Origin: Streptomyces dangxiongensis
Lineage (GTDB): Bacteria; Actinomycetota; Actinomycetes; Streptomycetales; Streptomycetaceae
NCBI RefSeq assembly: GCF_003675325.1
Contig: NZ_CP033073.1
Coordinates: 2,542,001-2,606,000 of the forward strand
Reading direction: 5' to 3'
Length of the DNA: 64,000 nucleotides
Shown: in pieces, positions 1 to 9,350 of the stretch
Layout of the letters: each line of letters opens with the position of its first letter
Position numbering within the stretch: the first letter of the stretch is position 1
Translations under genes and position numbers: made by a program
The notes under the pieces: generated by a model
What the model saw: only the letters and a program-made list of their open reading frames with translations
Database searches by the model: none
What the model was told of the DNA's origin: nothing

Positions 1-3000
1 GAGGGCGTCCCGGACGGTTCCGGCGAACAGGTAGGGCTCCTGGGGTATGAGGCCGAGCCGTTGCCGGTAGGCGCTCAGGGCGAGTTCGCGGATGTCCTGC
101 CCGTCGACGAGGACGGCGCCCGCGGTGGGGTCGTAGAAGCGCGCGACCAGCTTCAGCAGGGTCGACTTGCCCGACCCGGTCTCGCCGACGACGGCCACCC
201 GCTGTCCGGCGGGGATCCGGACGCTGACGCCGGTCAGGGCGGCCGGCCGGGCCGCGGGGCCGGCGGTGTCCGCGTACCGGAAGTGGACGTCGTCCAGCAC
301 GATCTCCCCCCGCAGCGGGCCGACGGGGCGGGGGTGCGCGGCCTGCGGTGTGCCGGTGGGCAGCCGCAGCAGCTCGTCGATCCGGTCGAGGGAGACCCGC
401 GCCTGCTGGAAGGTGTCGAAGAGCTGGGAGATCTGCTGGACGGGGACGAAGAACAGCTCCAGGTACAGCAGGTAGGCGACGAGTGTGGCCGCGCTCATGG
501 AGCCGTCCCGGACGTGCCGCGCACCGAAGGCCAGCAGGCCGGCCGTACAGACGGCGGCCAGGCACTCGATGAAGGGGAAGTACAGCGCCATCAGGTACTG
601 CGAGCGGATCCGCGCCCGCCGGACGGCGTCGCTCTGTGCGGTGAACCGCCGCAGGAACGCCCCTTCCTGGCGGAAGGCCTGGATGACGGGCATGCCCTGC
701 GCGCCCTCCTGGAGGGCGGCGTTGACCGTGGCGGTCCGCTCCCGCGCCAGCCGGTAGGCGGCCAGCGACCGGCGGCGGAACACGGTCGTGGCCAGGTACA
801 GGGCGGGCAGCAGAAGCAGCGCCGCCAGGAGCAGGACGGGGTTGGCGACCAGCAGGAGGACCAGGACTCCGCCCATGGTGAGCAGGCCGGCGAGGAAGCC
901 CGTCAGCCCCGTCTGCACGAAACCGGAGACGGCGTCCACGTCGGTGGTCATCCGGGTGAGGGTCCGGCCGTCGGCCTCCCGCTCGTAGTGGTCCAGGCCC
1001 AGGCGGTGCAACTGGGCGGCCATGCGGACCCGCAGGGCGTACAGCAGGCGCTCGCCGGTGCGTCCGGTGACCCGCAGGGAGCCGTGCTGGACCAGCCAGC
1101 GCAGCAGTGTGACGGCCAGGGCGGCGGCGCACGCCGCCGACAGCGCCGTGGGAGCCGCCCCGTCGGTGATGCTCTCGATGCCCCACCGCACGGCGTAGGG
1201 CTGGGCGAGACCGCACAGGACGTCGGCGAGCACCAGGGCCAGGCCCGCCGCGAGCGGCAGCCGGAAGCCCCGGGTGAGCCTGCGGAGGCCGAACGCGCCA
1301 CCGACGTCACGGGCCAGGGCGTCCTCGTCGACGGCCGGGTCCTCGTCGACGGCCGGGGGTCTGGGCGCGGACGCGGACGCGGACGCGGACCGCGGGTGCG
1401 GGCCGGGCGCGGGGCCGGCCGGCGGCGGGGGCGTGCCGGACGGCTCGGCCGGGACCGCGTCGAAGTGGGCACGGTAGAGGGCGCAACGGGCGTGCAGTTC
1501 CTCGTGGGTGCCCAGGTCGGCGAGCCGGCCGCGGTCCAGTACGGCTATGCGGTCGGCCAGCGCCAGGGTCGATCTGCGGCGCGCGACCACGAGCGTCGTA
1601 CGGCGCCCGGCGTGTGTGCGCAGGCCCTCGTGGATCGCCGCCTCCACGGCAGGGTCCACCGCGGAGGTCGCGTCGTCGAGGATCAGCAGACGGGGCCTCA
1701 GGAGCAGGGCGCGGGCCAGGGCGAGGCGTTGACGCTGGCCGCCGGAGAGGGTCCGGCCCCGTTCGCCGACCTCCGTCAGGTAGCCGTTCGGGAGGGCCGA
1801 GACGAAGCCGTCGGCCTGGGCCAGCCGTGCCGCCTCGCGGATCTCCTCGTCGTCGGCGTCGGGGCGGCCCAGCGCGATGTTGTCGCGGACGCTCCCGGCG
1901 AACAGGAGGCTCTCCTCCGGCACCAGGGCGAGGGAGGCGCGCAGCGATTCCAGACGCAGTTCGCGCACGTCCGTGCCGCCGATCCGGACGGCGCCCGTCT
2001 GCGCCTCGTGGAACCGGGCCGGCAGCAGGGCGAGCGTGGACTTGCCGGAACCCGGCCCGCCGACGACGGCGATCGTCTCGCCGGGGTCGATCCGCAGCGA
2101 CAGGTCTTCGAGCACCGGGCGGTCGGGCGTGTACCGGAAACGGACGTGGTCGAACTCGACGGCCAGGGGTCCGTCGCCGGGCAGCCGGGCGGCGCCGTCC
2201 GTGCCCCGCGGCGGTGCGTCGGTCAGCTCCAGCACGCGGGCGACGGCGGCCGTGGCCTGCTGGACGGCGTTCGCCAGACCCGCCAGGATGCCCAGCGGGC
2301 CCTCTAGCTGGATGAGGTACATCGAGAAGGCGACGAAGGTGCCGAGGCTCAGGCGCCCCCCGGTCACCGCCCAGCCGCCGAGGGCCAGGACGGCGACCTG
2401 GGCGAGCGCCGGTACGGCCTGCAGCGGCGGCTGGTAGCGGGCGACCAGCCGGGTGACGCGCATGCGCGCGGCGTACAGCCGCCGGGCCGCGTGCGCGTAC
2501 CGGGCCGTCTCCCGCTCCTCCCGGCCCGTGGCCTTGACGAGCTGGACACCGGCGACGGAACTCTGCACGACGCCGGCGGCGACGGCCGCCTCGTTCTGGG
2601 CCTGCCAGGTGGCGGCCAGCAGCCGTGGGTGGCTGCGACCGGCCAGCGTCCACAGGACGGGGACCATGAGCAGGCTCACCGACGTCAGCGGCAGGGAGAG
2701 CACGGCCATCACGGTGAGCACCCCGATGACGGTGGTGATGTGGGAGACCAGGGCCGGCAGCATGGCGACCAGGCTGTGAATGCCGTTCAGGTCGACCGTG
2801 GCACGGCTCATGAGCTGGCCGGGACCCAATTCCTCCGGCCGGGGACCGTCCGGGCGGGACACCGCCCGGAACAGCGCGACGCGCAGATCGTGCTGGACGT
2901 CGGCGGCGAGCCGGCTCGCCTGGAAGCGGCGCAGAAAGGTCAGCGCGTACCGGGCCGCGGCGACGGCCGACAGCAGGGTGATCCAGGGGAGCAGGGGGCG

Positions 3001-3189
3001 CTCGCCCTCGACGACCACGTCGTCGAGCACGATCTGGGTGATCAGCGGCACCGCCACGCTCATCGCGGTGGCGCCCACAGCGCCGACCAGCGCCTGCGCC
3101 AGAGCCCCGCGGTGGCGGAGACAGTGGTGAAGCAGGCGCCGCAGCGGACGGCCGCGGGGGGCTTGCGCGTCGACAGCGGGTGGCGCCAC
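1..3189 (-). CDS. Fused double ABC exporter (TMD-NBD-TMD-NBD), 3' end cut by window edge
   Basis: ATP-driven membrane exporter, probably for the finished peptide or self-protection. Translation from a GTG at 3189, after an aggaaagg-type ribosome site, gives 1063 codons that run off the window, so about 130 C-terminal residues are missing. Order: membrane domain 1 (about residues 25-300), nucleotide-binding domain 1 (Walker A GGPGSGKST near 378, signature LSGGQRQR, Walker B LLILDDATS), a low-complexity linker with a SASASASA run, membrane domain 2, then the start of domain 2 (Walker A GETGSGKST, Q-loop LIPQEPYLF). Domain 1 lacks the catalytic glutamate (LDD instead of LDE) and the switch histidine (VARRRST instead of IAHRLST), so one ATP site is degenerate, as in asymmetric exporters. 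It is the last gene of the minus-strand unit starting with the glycosyltransferase. Function class is certain; substrate is inferred. Confidence 0.9.
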   Translation of the reverse strand, partial: MAPPAVDAQAPRGRPLRRLLHHCLRHRGALAQALVGAVGATAMSVAVPLITQIVLDDVVVEGERPLLPWITLLSAVAAARYALTFLRRFQASRLAADVQHDLRVALFRAVSRPDGPRPEELGPGQLMSRATVDLNGIHSLVAMLPALVSHITTVIGVLTVMAVLSLPLTSVSLLMVPVLWTLAGRSHPRLLAATWQAQNEAAVAAGVVQSSVAGVQLVKATGREERETARYAHAARRLYAARMRVTRLVARYQPPLQAVPALAQVAVLALGGWAVTGGRLSLGTFVAFSMYLIQLEGPLGILAGLANAVQQATAAVARVLELTDAPPRGTDGAARLPGDGPLAVEFDHVRFRYTPDRPVLEDLSLRIDPGETIAVVGGPGSGKSTLALLPARFHEAQTGAVRIGGTDVRELRLESLRASLALVPEESLLFAGSVRDNIALGRPDADDEEIREAARLAQADGFVSALPNGYLTEVGERGRTLSGGQRQRLALARALLLRPRLLILDDATSAVDPAVEAAIHEGLRTHAGRRTTLVVARRRSTLALADRIAVLDRGRLADLGTHEELHARCALYRAHFDAVPAEPSGTPPPPAGPAPGPHPRSASASASAPRPPAVDEDPAVDEDALARDVGGAFGLRRLTRGFRLPLAAGLALVLADVLCGLAQPYAVRWGIESITDGAAPTALSAACAAALAVTLLRWLVQHGSLRVTGRTGERLLYALRVRMAAQLHRLGLDHYEREADGRTLTRMTTDVDAVSGFVQTGLTGFLAGLLTMGGVLVLLLVANPVLLLAALLLLPALYLATTVFRRRSLAAYRLARERTATVNAALQEGAQGMPVIQAFRQEGAFLRRFTAQSDAVRRARIRSQYLMALYFPFIECLAAVCTAGLLAFGARHVRDGSMSAATLVAYLLYLELFFVPVQQISQLFDTFQQARVSLDRIDELLRLPTGTPQAAHPRPVGPLRGEIVLDDVHFRYADTAGPAARPAALTGVSVRIPAGQRVAVVGETGSGKSTLLKLVARFYDPTAGAVLVDGQDIRELALSAYRQRLGLIPQEPYLFAGTVRDAL
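1371..1393. repeat. Short tandem repeat (ggacgc units) in the exporter linker
   Basis: Four direct copies of the hexamer ggacgc encode the alternating Ser-Ala linker between the two halves of the ABC exporter. A second imperfect repeat just beside it (about 1321-1353) encodes two copies of AVDED. Such repeats mark a flexible linker and can vary in length by slippage. Confidence 0.7.
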
Positions 3190-3221
3190 CTTGGTTCCTT
3201 TCCTGAGCTTGCGTGTGGTCG

Positions 3222-3899
3222 TCACCGGAACGCGACTGTCCGCCAGTCGCCCAGGTCCGCGACGAGCGGGGCCGCGGGCCGGCCGCTCACGGCGATGGAC
3301 AGCACCGCACGGGTGCGCCCGGCCGGGATCACGACCGTGGTCACGGTGTCGGAGCCGGAGGGGAACGGCAGCCGGCGGCCGGGCGGTCGGGTGGGCGGCC
3401 AGTCAGCCGGCACGGCGACCGGCCGGGTGAGTCCTCCGCGGCGCAGGCCGTGTCCGCGGGCCTTGCCGACGGCCTCCTTGCGGGTCCACAGCGCCAGGAA
3501 CGCCTCGTCGCGCTCGTGCCGGGGCAGGGCGGCGATCCAGTCGGCGGGGGTGTCACCGAGCCACCGGCGAGCCAGTGCGGTGGCGGGCAGCGGCCGGACG
3601 GGCTCGATGTCCACGCCGAGTGCCGCCGGACCGCGGCCGAGGGCGACGGCTCCGACGCCGTCGCCGTGGCTGAGGCTGACCCGCAGTCCGCGGGCGGGCC
3701 CGGTGAGCCGGGGCCGGCCGCCCGGTTCGTGTGCCACCTGGATCCGGCCGGCGGGTGAGCGCAGCATGCGGGCCGCCGAGGCGATGAGCTGCGCGTGGGT
3801 GACACGCCGTTCGTCGCCCCGCGCGGCCTCCCCCCACATCACGGTCATCCGGGTCGTGCCCGGCGGGCCGGTGGTGTGGGGGGCGGCCGGTGCGGTCAT
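3222..3899 (-). CDS. Sfp-type 4'-phosphopantetheinyl transferase
   Basis: Transfers phosphopantetheine from CoA to the serine of carrier domains, activating the NRPS modules and the stand-alone carrier protein of this cluster. The 225-residue product carries the family motifs GVDIE (about residues 95-99) and WTRKEAVGK (about 138-146), the metal- and CoA-binding signatures of Sfp/HetI-type enzymes. The ATG at 3899 overlaps the TGA of the MbtH gene (ATGA), which fixes the start; a longer in-frame extension exists but would run through the MbtH gene. The exporter gene begins 32 bases downstream. Family assignment is solid; a role in activating this cluster's own carriers is inferred from position. 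Confidence 0.93.
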   Translation of the reverse strand: MTAPAAPHTTGPPGTTRMTVMWGEAARGDERRVTHAQLIASAARMLRSPAGRIQVAHEPGGRPRLTGPARGLRVSLSHGDGVGAVALGRGPAALGVDIEPVRPLPATALARRWLGDTPADWIAALPRHERDEAFLALWTRKEAVGKARGHGLRRGGLTRPVAVPADWPPTRPPGRRLPFPSGSDTVTTVVIPAGRTRAVLSIAVSGRPAAPLVADLGDWRTVAFR

Positions 3900-4105
3900 C
3901 CCGCCATCTGACGGATCAGGCTCGCGGGACGCATGTCGGTCCAGTTCTTCTCGATGTAGTCCAGGCAGGCCTGCCTGGAGTCCTCCGGATGGGCCACTTC
4001 CCAGCCCGCGGGGATCTCGGCGAAACCGGGCCACAGCGAGTGCTGGCCCTCGTCGTTGACGAGTACCAGGTACCTGCCCGCTTCGTCCTCGAACGGATTG
4101 GACAT
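3896..4105 (-). CDS. MbtH-like NRPS accessory protein
   Basis: A 69-residue MbtH-family protein. MbtH proteins bind NRPS adenylation domains and are often needed for their solubility and activity. All hallmark residues are visible: the MSNPFED start, SLWP, GWEV and the C-terminal [13 protein letters not shown] block. The ATG at 4105 sits just after a gaggatgag ribosome site, 41 bases downstream of the glycosyltransferase stop; its TGA overlaps the start of the phosphopantetheinyl transferase. It is the only MbtH gene in the window and is therefore the likely partner of the nine adenylation domains encoded at 16135-48435. Confidence 0.97.
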   Translation of the reverse strand: MSNPFEDEAGRYLVLVNDEGQHSLWPGFAEIPAGWEVAHPEDSRQACLDYIEKNWTDMRPASLIRQMAG

Positions 4106-4146
4106 CTCATCCTCTTTCCTTGGTCGGGGTTCTCTTCCGGTTCTGG

Positions 4147-5427
4147 TCAGGGAACGATCTTCTCGAGCACTCGGACGGCGTTCTCGGCCCCGTTCTCCGG
4201 GGACGTCAGCCGGGCCAGACGCGCGACCGCGCGGGCGATGCCGGGGTCCTTGACGGCCTGGTCGACCGCCGTCGTGAGCGTGTCCGCGGTCAGGTGCCGG
4301 TGCGGGACGGGCGGCGGTGCGACGCCCAGGCCGTGCAGGTGGTCGGCCCACATCACCGCTTCCTTCTGGAAGGGACAGATCACCTGGGGGACGCCGGCGC
4401 GCAGTGCCGTGTTGTGTGCTCCGGTTCCGCCCGGGTGCACCACGGCACGGACGCGGGGGAACAGCCAGTCGTACGGTATTTCGTCCTCCACCAGGACGTT
4501 GTCCGGAGGATTCGGGATGGCGGCGCCGCCCCAGCCCGTGACGACGATCGCGCGGACCCCCGTTCTGCGGACGACCTCCAGAACGATGCGGCCGATTTCC
4601 TCGGGGTCCGTACCGATATGGCTGCCGAATCCGAAGAACACCGGCGCATCGCCGTCGTCCAGGAATCGCAGCAGCCTTTTCGACGGCTGCCAGCGCGCGC
4701 TGCGCGGAAGCATCCAGAATCCGGTCATGTGCACCCATTCGGGCCAGTCGTCCGCCGGCTCGATGACGTGCGGGCTGAGACCGAGGAGTACGGGCGCCGG
4801 CGTTCCGTCGGCTCGGAACCTGTTGTCCAGGGCGCCCTCGCGGGGCGGAAGTCCGAGGACGTCGGCCCGCCATCGGCCGAACATCTCGGCGAGCGGCCCC
4901 TTGATCGGGTTGTCGTTCGCCCGGGCGTGACGCTCCAGGTTGTCCGGCCGCTGCTCGAAGGTGCCGACCTCGGGGGGGTAGCGCCGGGAGGCGACGAAGT
5001 GCGGGTAAAGGGTGCCCAGGACGTGCGGAACCCCGAGCTTCTCGGCGATCTGGTGCACGGCCTGACGCGACGAGTGGGAGTGGATCACCACATCCGCGCC
5101 ATCCGCGGCGGCGTCCCACATGTCCTTCAGCATGATCGGGTACAGCCGGGGGAATATCTCCGCGAATATGCGCTCCCGGGCTTTGTCGTACTTGTCGCCC
5201 CGCCCTTCCGAGTTGACCAGGATCTCGCGGACGTCGGGCCGCTGGTGGAGCCGCACCGCCTCGTCCTCCACCGGCGCGAAGTCCACGCCGTATTCGGAGG
5301 CCATGGGGCCATAGAGACGGGGGCCGACAAGTCTGGCCGAATGCCCGGCCTGGTTGAGAGCGAAGGCCAGCGCCAGATAGGGCTGCATATCCCCACGAGT
5401 GCCATGGGAATAAATCAATGCGCGCAC
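4147..5427 (-). CDS. Family 1 glycosyltransferase (GT-B, vancomycin-type)
   Basis: Predicted to move a sugar from an NDP-sugar to the peptide. The 426-residue product is a GT-B enzyme like the glycopeptide and polyene glycosyltransferases: N-terminal acceptor domain starting [20 protein letters not shown], and a C-terminal donor-binding domain with [18 protein letters not shown]. The GTG at 5427 follows a gggagggg ribosome site and aligns with the start of the paralogue at 5620; a longer ORF to 5502 has no such support. It is roughly half identical by eye to that divergently placed paralogue and related to the broken copy at 13914-14751. First gene of the unit leading to MbtH, the carrier activator and the exporter. 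Acceptor and donor cannot be read from sequence; the deoxysugar genes nearby suggest an amino- or dideoxyhexose. Confidence 0.93.
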   Translation of the reverse strand: MRALIYSHGTRGDMQPYLALAFALNQAGHSARLVGPRLYGPMASEYGVDFAPVEDEAVRLHQRPDVREILVNSEGRGDKYDKARERIFAEIFPRLYPIMLKDMWDAAADGADVVIHSHSSRQAVHQIAEKLGVPHVLGTLYPHFVASRRYPPEVGTFEQRPDNLERHARANDNPIKGPLAEMFGRWRADVLGLPPREGALDNRFRADGTPAPVLLGLSPHVIEPADDWPEWVHMTGFWMLPRSARWQPSKRLLRFLDDGDAPVFFGFGSHIGTDPEEIGRIVLEVVRRTGVRAIVVTGWGGAAIPNPPDNVLVEDEIPYDWLFPRVRAVVHPGGTGAHNTALRAGVPQVICPFQKEAVMWADHLHGLGVAPPPVPHRHLTADTLTTAVDQAVKDPGIARAVARLARLTSPENGAENAVRVLEKIVP

Positions 5428-5619
5428 CGCTGCGAACCCCTCCCGTTTCCTGACGAGTCGGGCGCGGCACCAGCGGCAGGCCCGAGGAAGTACCTGCGGC
5501 ACGTTAGGGCCTGGAGTTACCGGGTGACTCTAGGGAATCTGGACGGGACAAATGCCCCTTGCGGCCGGTGCGACGGAATGGAAACAGTTGGCCTTCCGAC
5601 GCGCACGGGAGGCGTAACG
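5428..5619. promoter_or_regulatory. Divergent promoter region between the two glycosyltransferase units
   Basis: This 192-base gap separates two divergently transcribed operons and must hold their promoters if they are independently transcribed. I see the ribosome sites at its edges (gggagggg on the minus strand, gggagg on the plus strand) but no convincing -35/-10 pair or operator. Confidence 0.5.
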
Positions 5620-6897
5620 TTGAAAGTCCTGGTCTACTGCTACGGAAACAGGGGCGACGTCCAGCCGTATCTGGCACTGGCCTACGCACTGCGCCGCGCG
5701 GGACATGAGGCCGTGCTCGCGGCGCCTCGCCTGTTCGCGCCGCTCGCCGACCAGTACGGCGTGCCGTTCGCCCCGCTGGACGACGCCGCCGTGACCGTGC
5801 GCTCCCGGGCGGACATCCGCCGCCTCCAGGCGCACAGCGACCGTCCGACCCCGGAGGTCGAGGAACAGCGTCGGGCGGTCCGCCGGCAGATGGTTCCGCA
5901 CTACGCGGCCGTACTCCGCGACCTGTGGGAGGCGGCGGCCTGCGGCCCCGACGTGATCGTCCACTCGCACGCGTTCCGTGAGGTGCTTCCGCAGATCGCC
6001 GAGCGGCTGAAGGTTCCGCACGTCCTCGGCTCCCTCTATCCCAACTTCGTGGTCTCCCGCGACTATCCGGCGTTCGGCATGCTGTCGGACGTGTTCTCCG
6101 GCAAGGAGGACACGAGCCGGACGGACGTGCGGACGTATCTGCCGCCCGCCGTCATCGACGTGGTGGACCAGTGGCGCGCGGACACCCTCGGACTTCCGCC
6201 GCGGGAGGGCTACCTCGACTTCCGGTTCTCCGCCCACGGCGCGCCCGCACCCGTTCTGCACTGCTTCAGCCCGCACGTCCTCGCCCCGGGCTCCGACTGG
6301 CCCGACTCGGTGCACACCGACGGCTTCTGGCACCTTCCGCCGCCACCGGGCTGGCAGCCGCCGGACCGGTTGCTGCGCTTCCTGGAGGACGGCGAGAAGC
6401 CCGTTCTCATCGGCTTCGGCAGCGCTCTCGGTACCGACCCCGAGGGGACCACCGCCCTGGTGCTGGACGCCGTGCGGGAGAGCGGCCTGCGGGCGGTGAT
6501 CGTGGCCGGCTGGGGCGGCCTCGACGTCGACGGCGCCCCGGACGGCGTCCTGGCGCTGGACGAGGTTCCCTACGGATGGCTGCTGCCACGGGTGCGTGTG
6601 GCCGTCAACTCCGGCTCGCTGGGCGCGCACAACGCCGCCCTGACGGCTGGAGTCCCCCAGGTCGTCTGCCCGTTCGAGGTGAACCAACTGATGTGGGGCG
6701 AGCATCTGCACCGCCTGGGAGTGGCACCCGCCCCGTTGCGGCAACGCGAGCTGACCTCGTCAGCCCTGGCCCGGGCGATCACGACGGCGGCCACGGACCC
6801 GGCCGTCGCCACGGCCGCCGCCGAGCTGGGCGAACGCCTGCGTGCCGAGGACGGGGCCGCCTCCGCGGTGCGGTTCCTGGAGAGGATCCAGCCGTGA
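5620..6897 (+). CDS. Family 1 glycosyltransferase (second copy)
   Basis: A 425-residue GT-B glycosyltransferase paralogous to the one at 4147-5427. The N-terminus KVLVYCYGNRGDVQPYLALA and the C-terminal NSGSLGAHNAALTAGVPQ block align with it throughout. Note that the usual HPGG of the donor loop is NSGS here (the histidine is replaced), which may alter donor binding or reflect relaxed selection. I chose TTG 5620 because a gggagg ribosome site lies 7 bases upstream and the start matches the family; an in-frame ATG at 5578 is an alternative, and the much longer open frame back to 4120 is antisense to other genes. Its stop overlaps the GTG of the next gene (GTGA), so it heads the deoxysugar operon and probably uses that operon's sugar. 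Confidence 0.9.
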   Translation: MKVLVYCYGNRGDVQPYLALAYALRRAGHEAVLAAPRLFAPLADQYGVPFAPLDDAAVTVRSRADIRRLQAHSDRPTPEVEEQRRAVRRQMVPHYAAVLRDLWEAAACGPDVIVHSHAFREVLPQIAERLKVPHVLGSLYPNFVVSRDYPAFGMLSDVFSGKEDTSRTDVRTYLPPAVIDVVDQWRADTLGLPPREGYLDFRFSAHGAPAPVLHCFSPHVLAPGSDWPDSVHTDGFWHLPPPPGWQPPDRLLRFLEDGEKPVLIGFGSALGTDPEGTTALVLDAVRESGLRAVIVAGWGGLDVDGAPDGVLALDEVPYGWLLPRVRVAVNSGSLGAHNAALTAGVPQVVCPFEVNQLMWGEHLHRLGVAPAPLRQRELTSSALARAITTAATDPAVATAAAELGERLRAEDGAASAVRFLERIQP

Positions 6898-8270
6898 CGG
6901 GGGCCGCCACGGCGAACCGGACCTCGCCCACCGACATGGAGGCCCGGCTGGCCCTGTCGGCACGGTGTACCGACGGGGTCACCAGCACCGCCGCCTTCTT
7001 CGACTGGCTTGCCGAGCGGCGGCTGCGCCATGCGCAGCGGACCGAGCGAATACCCTTCGACGCGCTCGACCAGTGGGGGTTCGACCCGGACACCGGGGAC
7101 CTGGGCCACACCACCGGGCGGTTCTTCTCGGTGCAGGGACTGCGGGTCCGCTCCGACTTCGGCGCGGTCCCGGAATGGTCCCAGCCGATCATCAGCCAGC
7201 CGGAGGTCGGCATCCTCGGCATCGCCGTGCGGGAGATCGACGGCGTGCTGCACTTCCTGATGCAGGCCAAGTCGGAGCCGGGGAACGTCAACGGCGTCCA
7301 GCTCTCTCCCACCGTCCAGGCGACGCGCAGCAACTACACACGGGTCCACGGCGGTTCGCCGGTGCCGTACCTGGACGCCTTCCGCACGCCCGAGCCCGGG
7401 CGGGTGCTGGCGGACGTGCTGCAGTCCGAGCAGGGCTCCTGGTTCCTGCGCAAGCGCAACCGCAACATGGTGGTCGAGGTCGGGCCCGAGCTGCGGGCCG
7501 GCGACGACTTCTGCTGGCTGACGCTGGGACAGCTCAACGCCCTGCTGCGGTGCGAGGACCTGGTCAACATGGACGCGCGGACCGTGCTGTCGTGCCTGCC
7601 CGACTGGGACCGCGTCGACGGGCCCGGAAGCGCCGAGCACACCGGACAGGAGATCCGCTGCTGGCTGACCGACCGCCGGGTCGTGCACGAGGTCGTCACC
7701 GAGCGGCTGCCGCTGCGTGCGGTCCCCGGCTGGCACCGCACGGCCGACGCCATCACGCACGACGAGGGCCGGTTCTTCAGCATCGTCGCGGTCCGCGTGG
7801 GCTCGCGCAGCCGGGAGGTGCCGTCCTGGACCCAGCCGCTGCTCCGGCCGCACGGCCAGGGTATCGCCGCACTGCTCGTCAAGCGCGTCGGCGGCGTCCT
7901 CCACGCGCTGATGCACGCACGCGTCGAACCGGGATTCGTCGACACGGTGGAGCTGGGTCCGACCGTGCAGTGCACGCCCGGGAACCACGCCCACCTGGCC
8001 GCCGCCGACCAGCCGCCCCTGCTGGATCTGGTGCGTGGCACCGACCGGGCGAGCCTGCTGTTCGACACCGTGCTGTCGGAGGAGGGCGGCAGGTTCGACC
8101 ACGCGCGGTGCCGGTACATGATCATCTCGGTGGACGGCCGGGACCCGGTCGAGGAGAGCGCCGGAATGCGCTGGCTGAGCCTGAGCGAGCTGGAGGACCT
8201 GCTGAAGTCCAGCGGCCAGCTCAACGTTCAGGCCAGGACGCTCGTGGCCGCCCTCAGGGCGGTGCGGTGA
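6894..8270 (+). CDS. NDP-hexose 2,3-dehydratase
   Basis: Removes the C2 hydroxyl of an NDP-4-keto-6-deoxyhexose, giving a 3,4-diketo intermediate, the first committed step to 2-deoxysugars (EvaA, TylX3, JadO family). The 458-residue product has the family's internal duplication: two related halves each carrying a FFS.. / EVPSWTQP-like block (WSQPIISQPEVGILG in the first half, WTQPLLRPHGQGIAA in the second), and an LSPTVQ / LGPTVQ pair. Length is normal for the family. GTG 6894 overlaps the glycosyltransferase TGA and its own TGA overlaps the next GTG, so the three genes are translationally coupled. The product is unstable and needs the 3-ketoreductase encoded next. Confidence 0.95.
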   Translation: MTGAATANRTSPTDMEARLALSARCTDGVTSTAAFFDWLAERRLRHAQRTERIPFDALDQWGFDPDTGDLGHTTGRFFSVQGLRVRSDFGAVPEWSQPIISQPEVGILGIAVREIDGVLHFLMQAKSEPGNVNGVQLSPTVQATRSNYTRVHGGSPVPYLDAFRTPEPGRVLADVLQSEQGSWFLRKRNRNMVVEVGPELRAGDDFCWLTLGQLNALLRCEDLVNMDARTVLSCLPDWDRVDGPGSAEHTGQEIRCWLTDRRVVHEVVTERLPLRAVPGWHRTADAITHDEGRFFSIVAVRVGSRSREVPSWTQPLLRPHGQGIAALLVKRVGGVLHALMHARVEPGFVDTVELGPTVQCTPGNHAHLAAADQPPLLDLVRGTDRASLLFDTVLSEEGGRFDHARCRYMIISVDGRDPVEESAGMRWLSLSELEDLLKSSGQLNVQARTLVAALRAVR

Positions 8271-9301
8271 CCCACGACCACGGCACCCCGCCGGTACGCG
8301 TGGGAGTCCTCGGAGCCGCATCCATCGCCTGGCGGCGGGTCGTGCCCGCGATGACGGCCTGTCCGGACGTCGATGTCGTCGCCGTGGCCTCCAGGGACCC
8401 GCGGCGGGCGCGCCGGTTCGCCGACCGCTTCGGCTGTGCGGCCGTCACCGGGTACGAGGCACTGCTGGAACGCACGGACATCGAGGCGGTGTACGTTCCG
8501 CTGCCCGCGGCACTGCACCACACGTGGGCGGCCCGCGCGCTGGCGGCCGGCCGGCACGTGCTGATCGAGAAACCCATGGCCACGACGGCCGAGGAGGCCC
8601 GGGAACTGACCGCGCTCGCCGAGAGCCGCGGCCTGGTGCTGCGGGAGAACTTCATGTTCCTCCACCACCCGCGCCACCGGGCCGTCACCGAGCTGCTGCG
8701 GGACGGACGGATCGGCCGCCTCCGCATGCTGCACGCGTCGTTCTGCGTCCCCCCGCTCCCCCCCGACGACATCCGGTACACACTCGGGCTGGGGGGTGGC
8801 GCGCTGCTGGACACGGGCGTCTACCCGCTGCGGACCGCGGTGCACTTCCTGGGGCGGGGGCTGCGGGTGACCGGCGCCACCCTGCGGACCCGGCCGCGCG
8901 ACGGACTGGACCTCTCCGGGCAGGTCCTGCTGGCCGCCGACTCGGGCGTCCTCGCCTCGCTGGACTTCGGTTTCGAGCACGGCTACGGGGCGCGGTACGC
9001 GTTGTGGGGCGACCGGGCGCGTCTGACCGCGGACCAGACCGTCAGCCCGCCGGCCGAGCTGCGGACGCAGCTACGGATCGAGGAACAGGACCGGGAGGAA
9101 CGGCTCCTGCTGCCGCCCGCCGACCAGTTCCTGGCCTGCGTCACGGAATTCGCCGCGGCGATCCGCGGACCGGTCGCCTCCCGCGGTACCGGCCGGGACC
9201 CGTGGCACGCGGACGCCGTGGCCACACTGGAGCTGGTGGACGCGGTCCGGGAACGGGCCGTGCGGGTGCCGTGCGAGGGGGACGGTCCGCAGAACGCGTG
9301 A
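8267..9301 (+). CDS. NDP-hexose 3-ketoreductase (Gfo/Idh/MocA family)
   Basis: Reduces the 3-keto group of the NDP-3,4-diketo-2,6-dideoxyhexose made by the preceding enzyme, as KijD10-type enzymes do. The 344-residue product has an N-terminal Rossmann fold (VGVLGAASIA near residue 13) and the family's EKP motif at 101-103, followed by the C-terminal oligomerisation/substrate domain. GTG 8267 overlaps the dehydratase stop. A strong hairpin follows the stop at once, ending this operon. Family is clear; the exact keto position is assigned from the pairing with the 2,3-dehydratase. Confidence 0.92.
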   Translation: MTHDHGTPPVRVGVLGAASIAWRRVVPAMTACPDVDVVAVASRDPRRARRFADRFGCAAVTGYEALLERTDIEAVYVPLPAALHHTWAARALAAGRHVLIEKPMATTAEEARELTALAESRGLVLRENFMFLHHPRHRAVTELLRDGRIGRLRMLHASFCVPPLPPDDIRYTLGLGGGALLDTGVYPLRTAVHFLGRGLRVTGATLRTRPRDGLDLSGQVLLAADSGVLASLDFGFEHGYGARYALWGDRARLTADQTVSPPAELRTQLRIEEQDREERLLLPPADQFLACVTEFAAAIRGPVASRGTGRDPWHADAVATLELVDAVRERAVRVPCEGDGPQNA

Positions 9302-9322
9302 CCCGGAGCGCTCCCCGGACGC

Positions 9323-9350
9323 CGAGGGGCCCGCGTGCGCGGGCCCCTCG
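9323..9350 (+). terminator. Hairpin terminator after the 3-ketoreductase gene
   Basis: A perfect 13-base inverted repeat (cgaggggcccgcg / cgcgggcccctcg) begins 22 bases after the stop. There is no T-run, as is usual for high-GC actinobacterial terminators. It separates the plus-strand sugar operon from the convergent rmlB end. Confidence 0.8.

Noticed and set aside
61..2307. A plus-strand open frame of 748 codons over the exporter gene
   Set aside because: The opposite strand holds clear Walker A, Walker B and signature motifs in one continuous frame; this frame has none.
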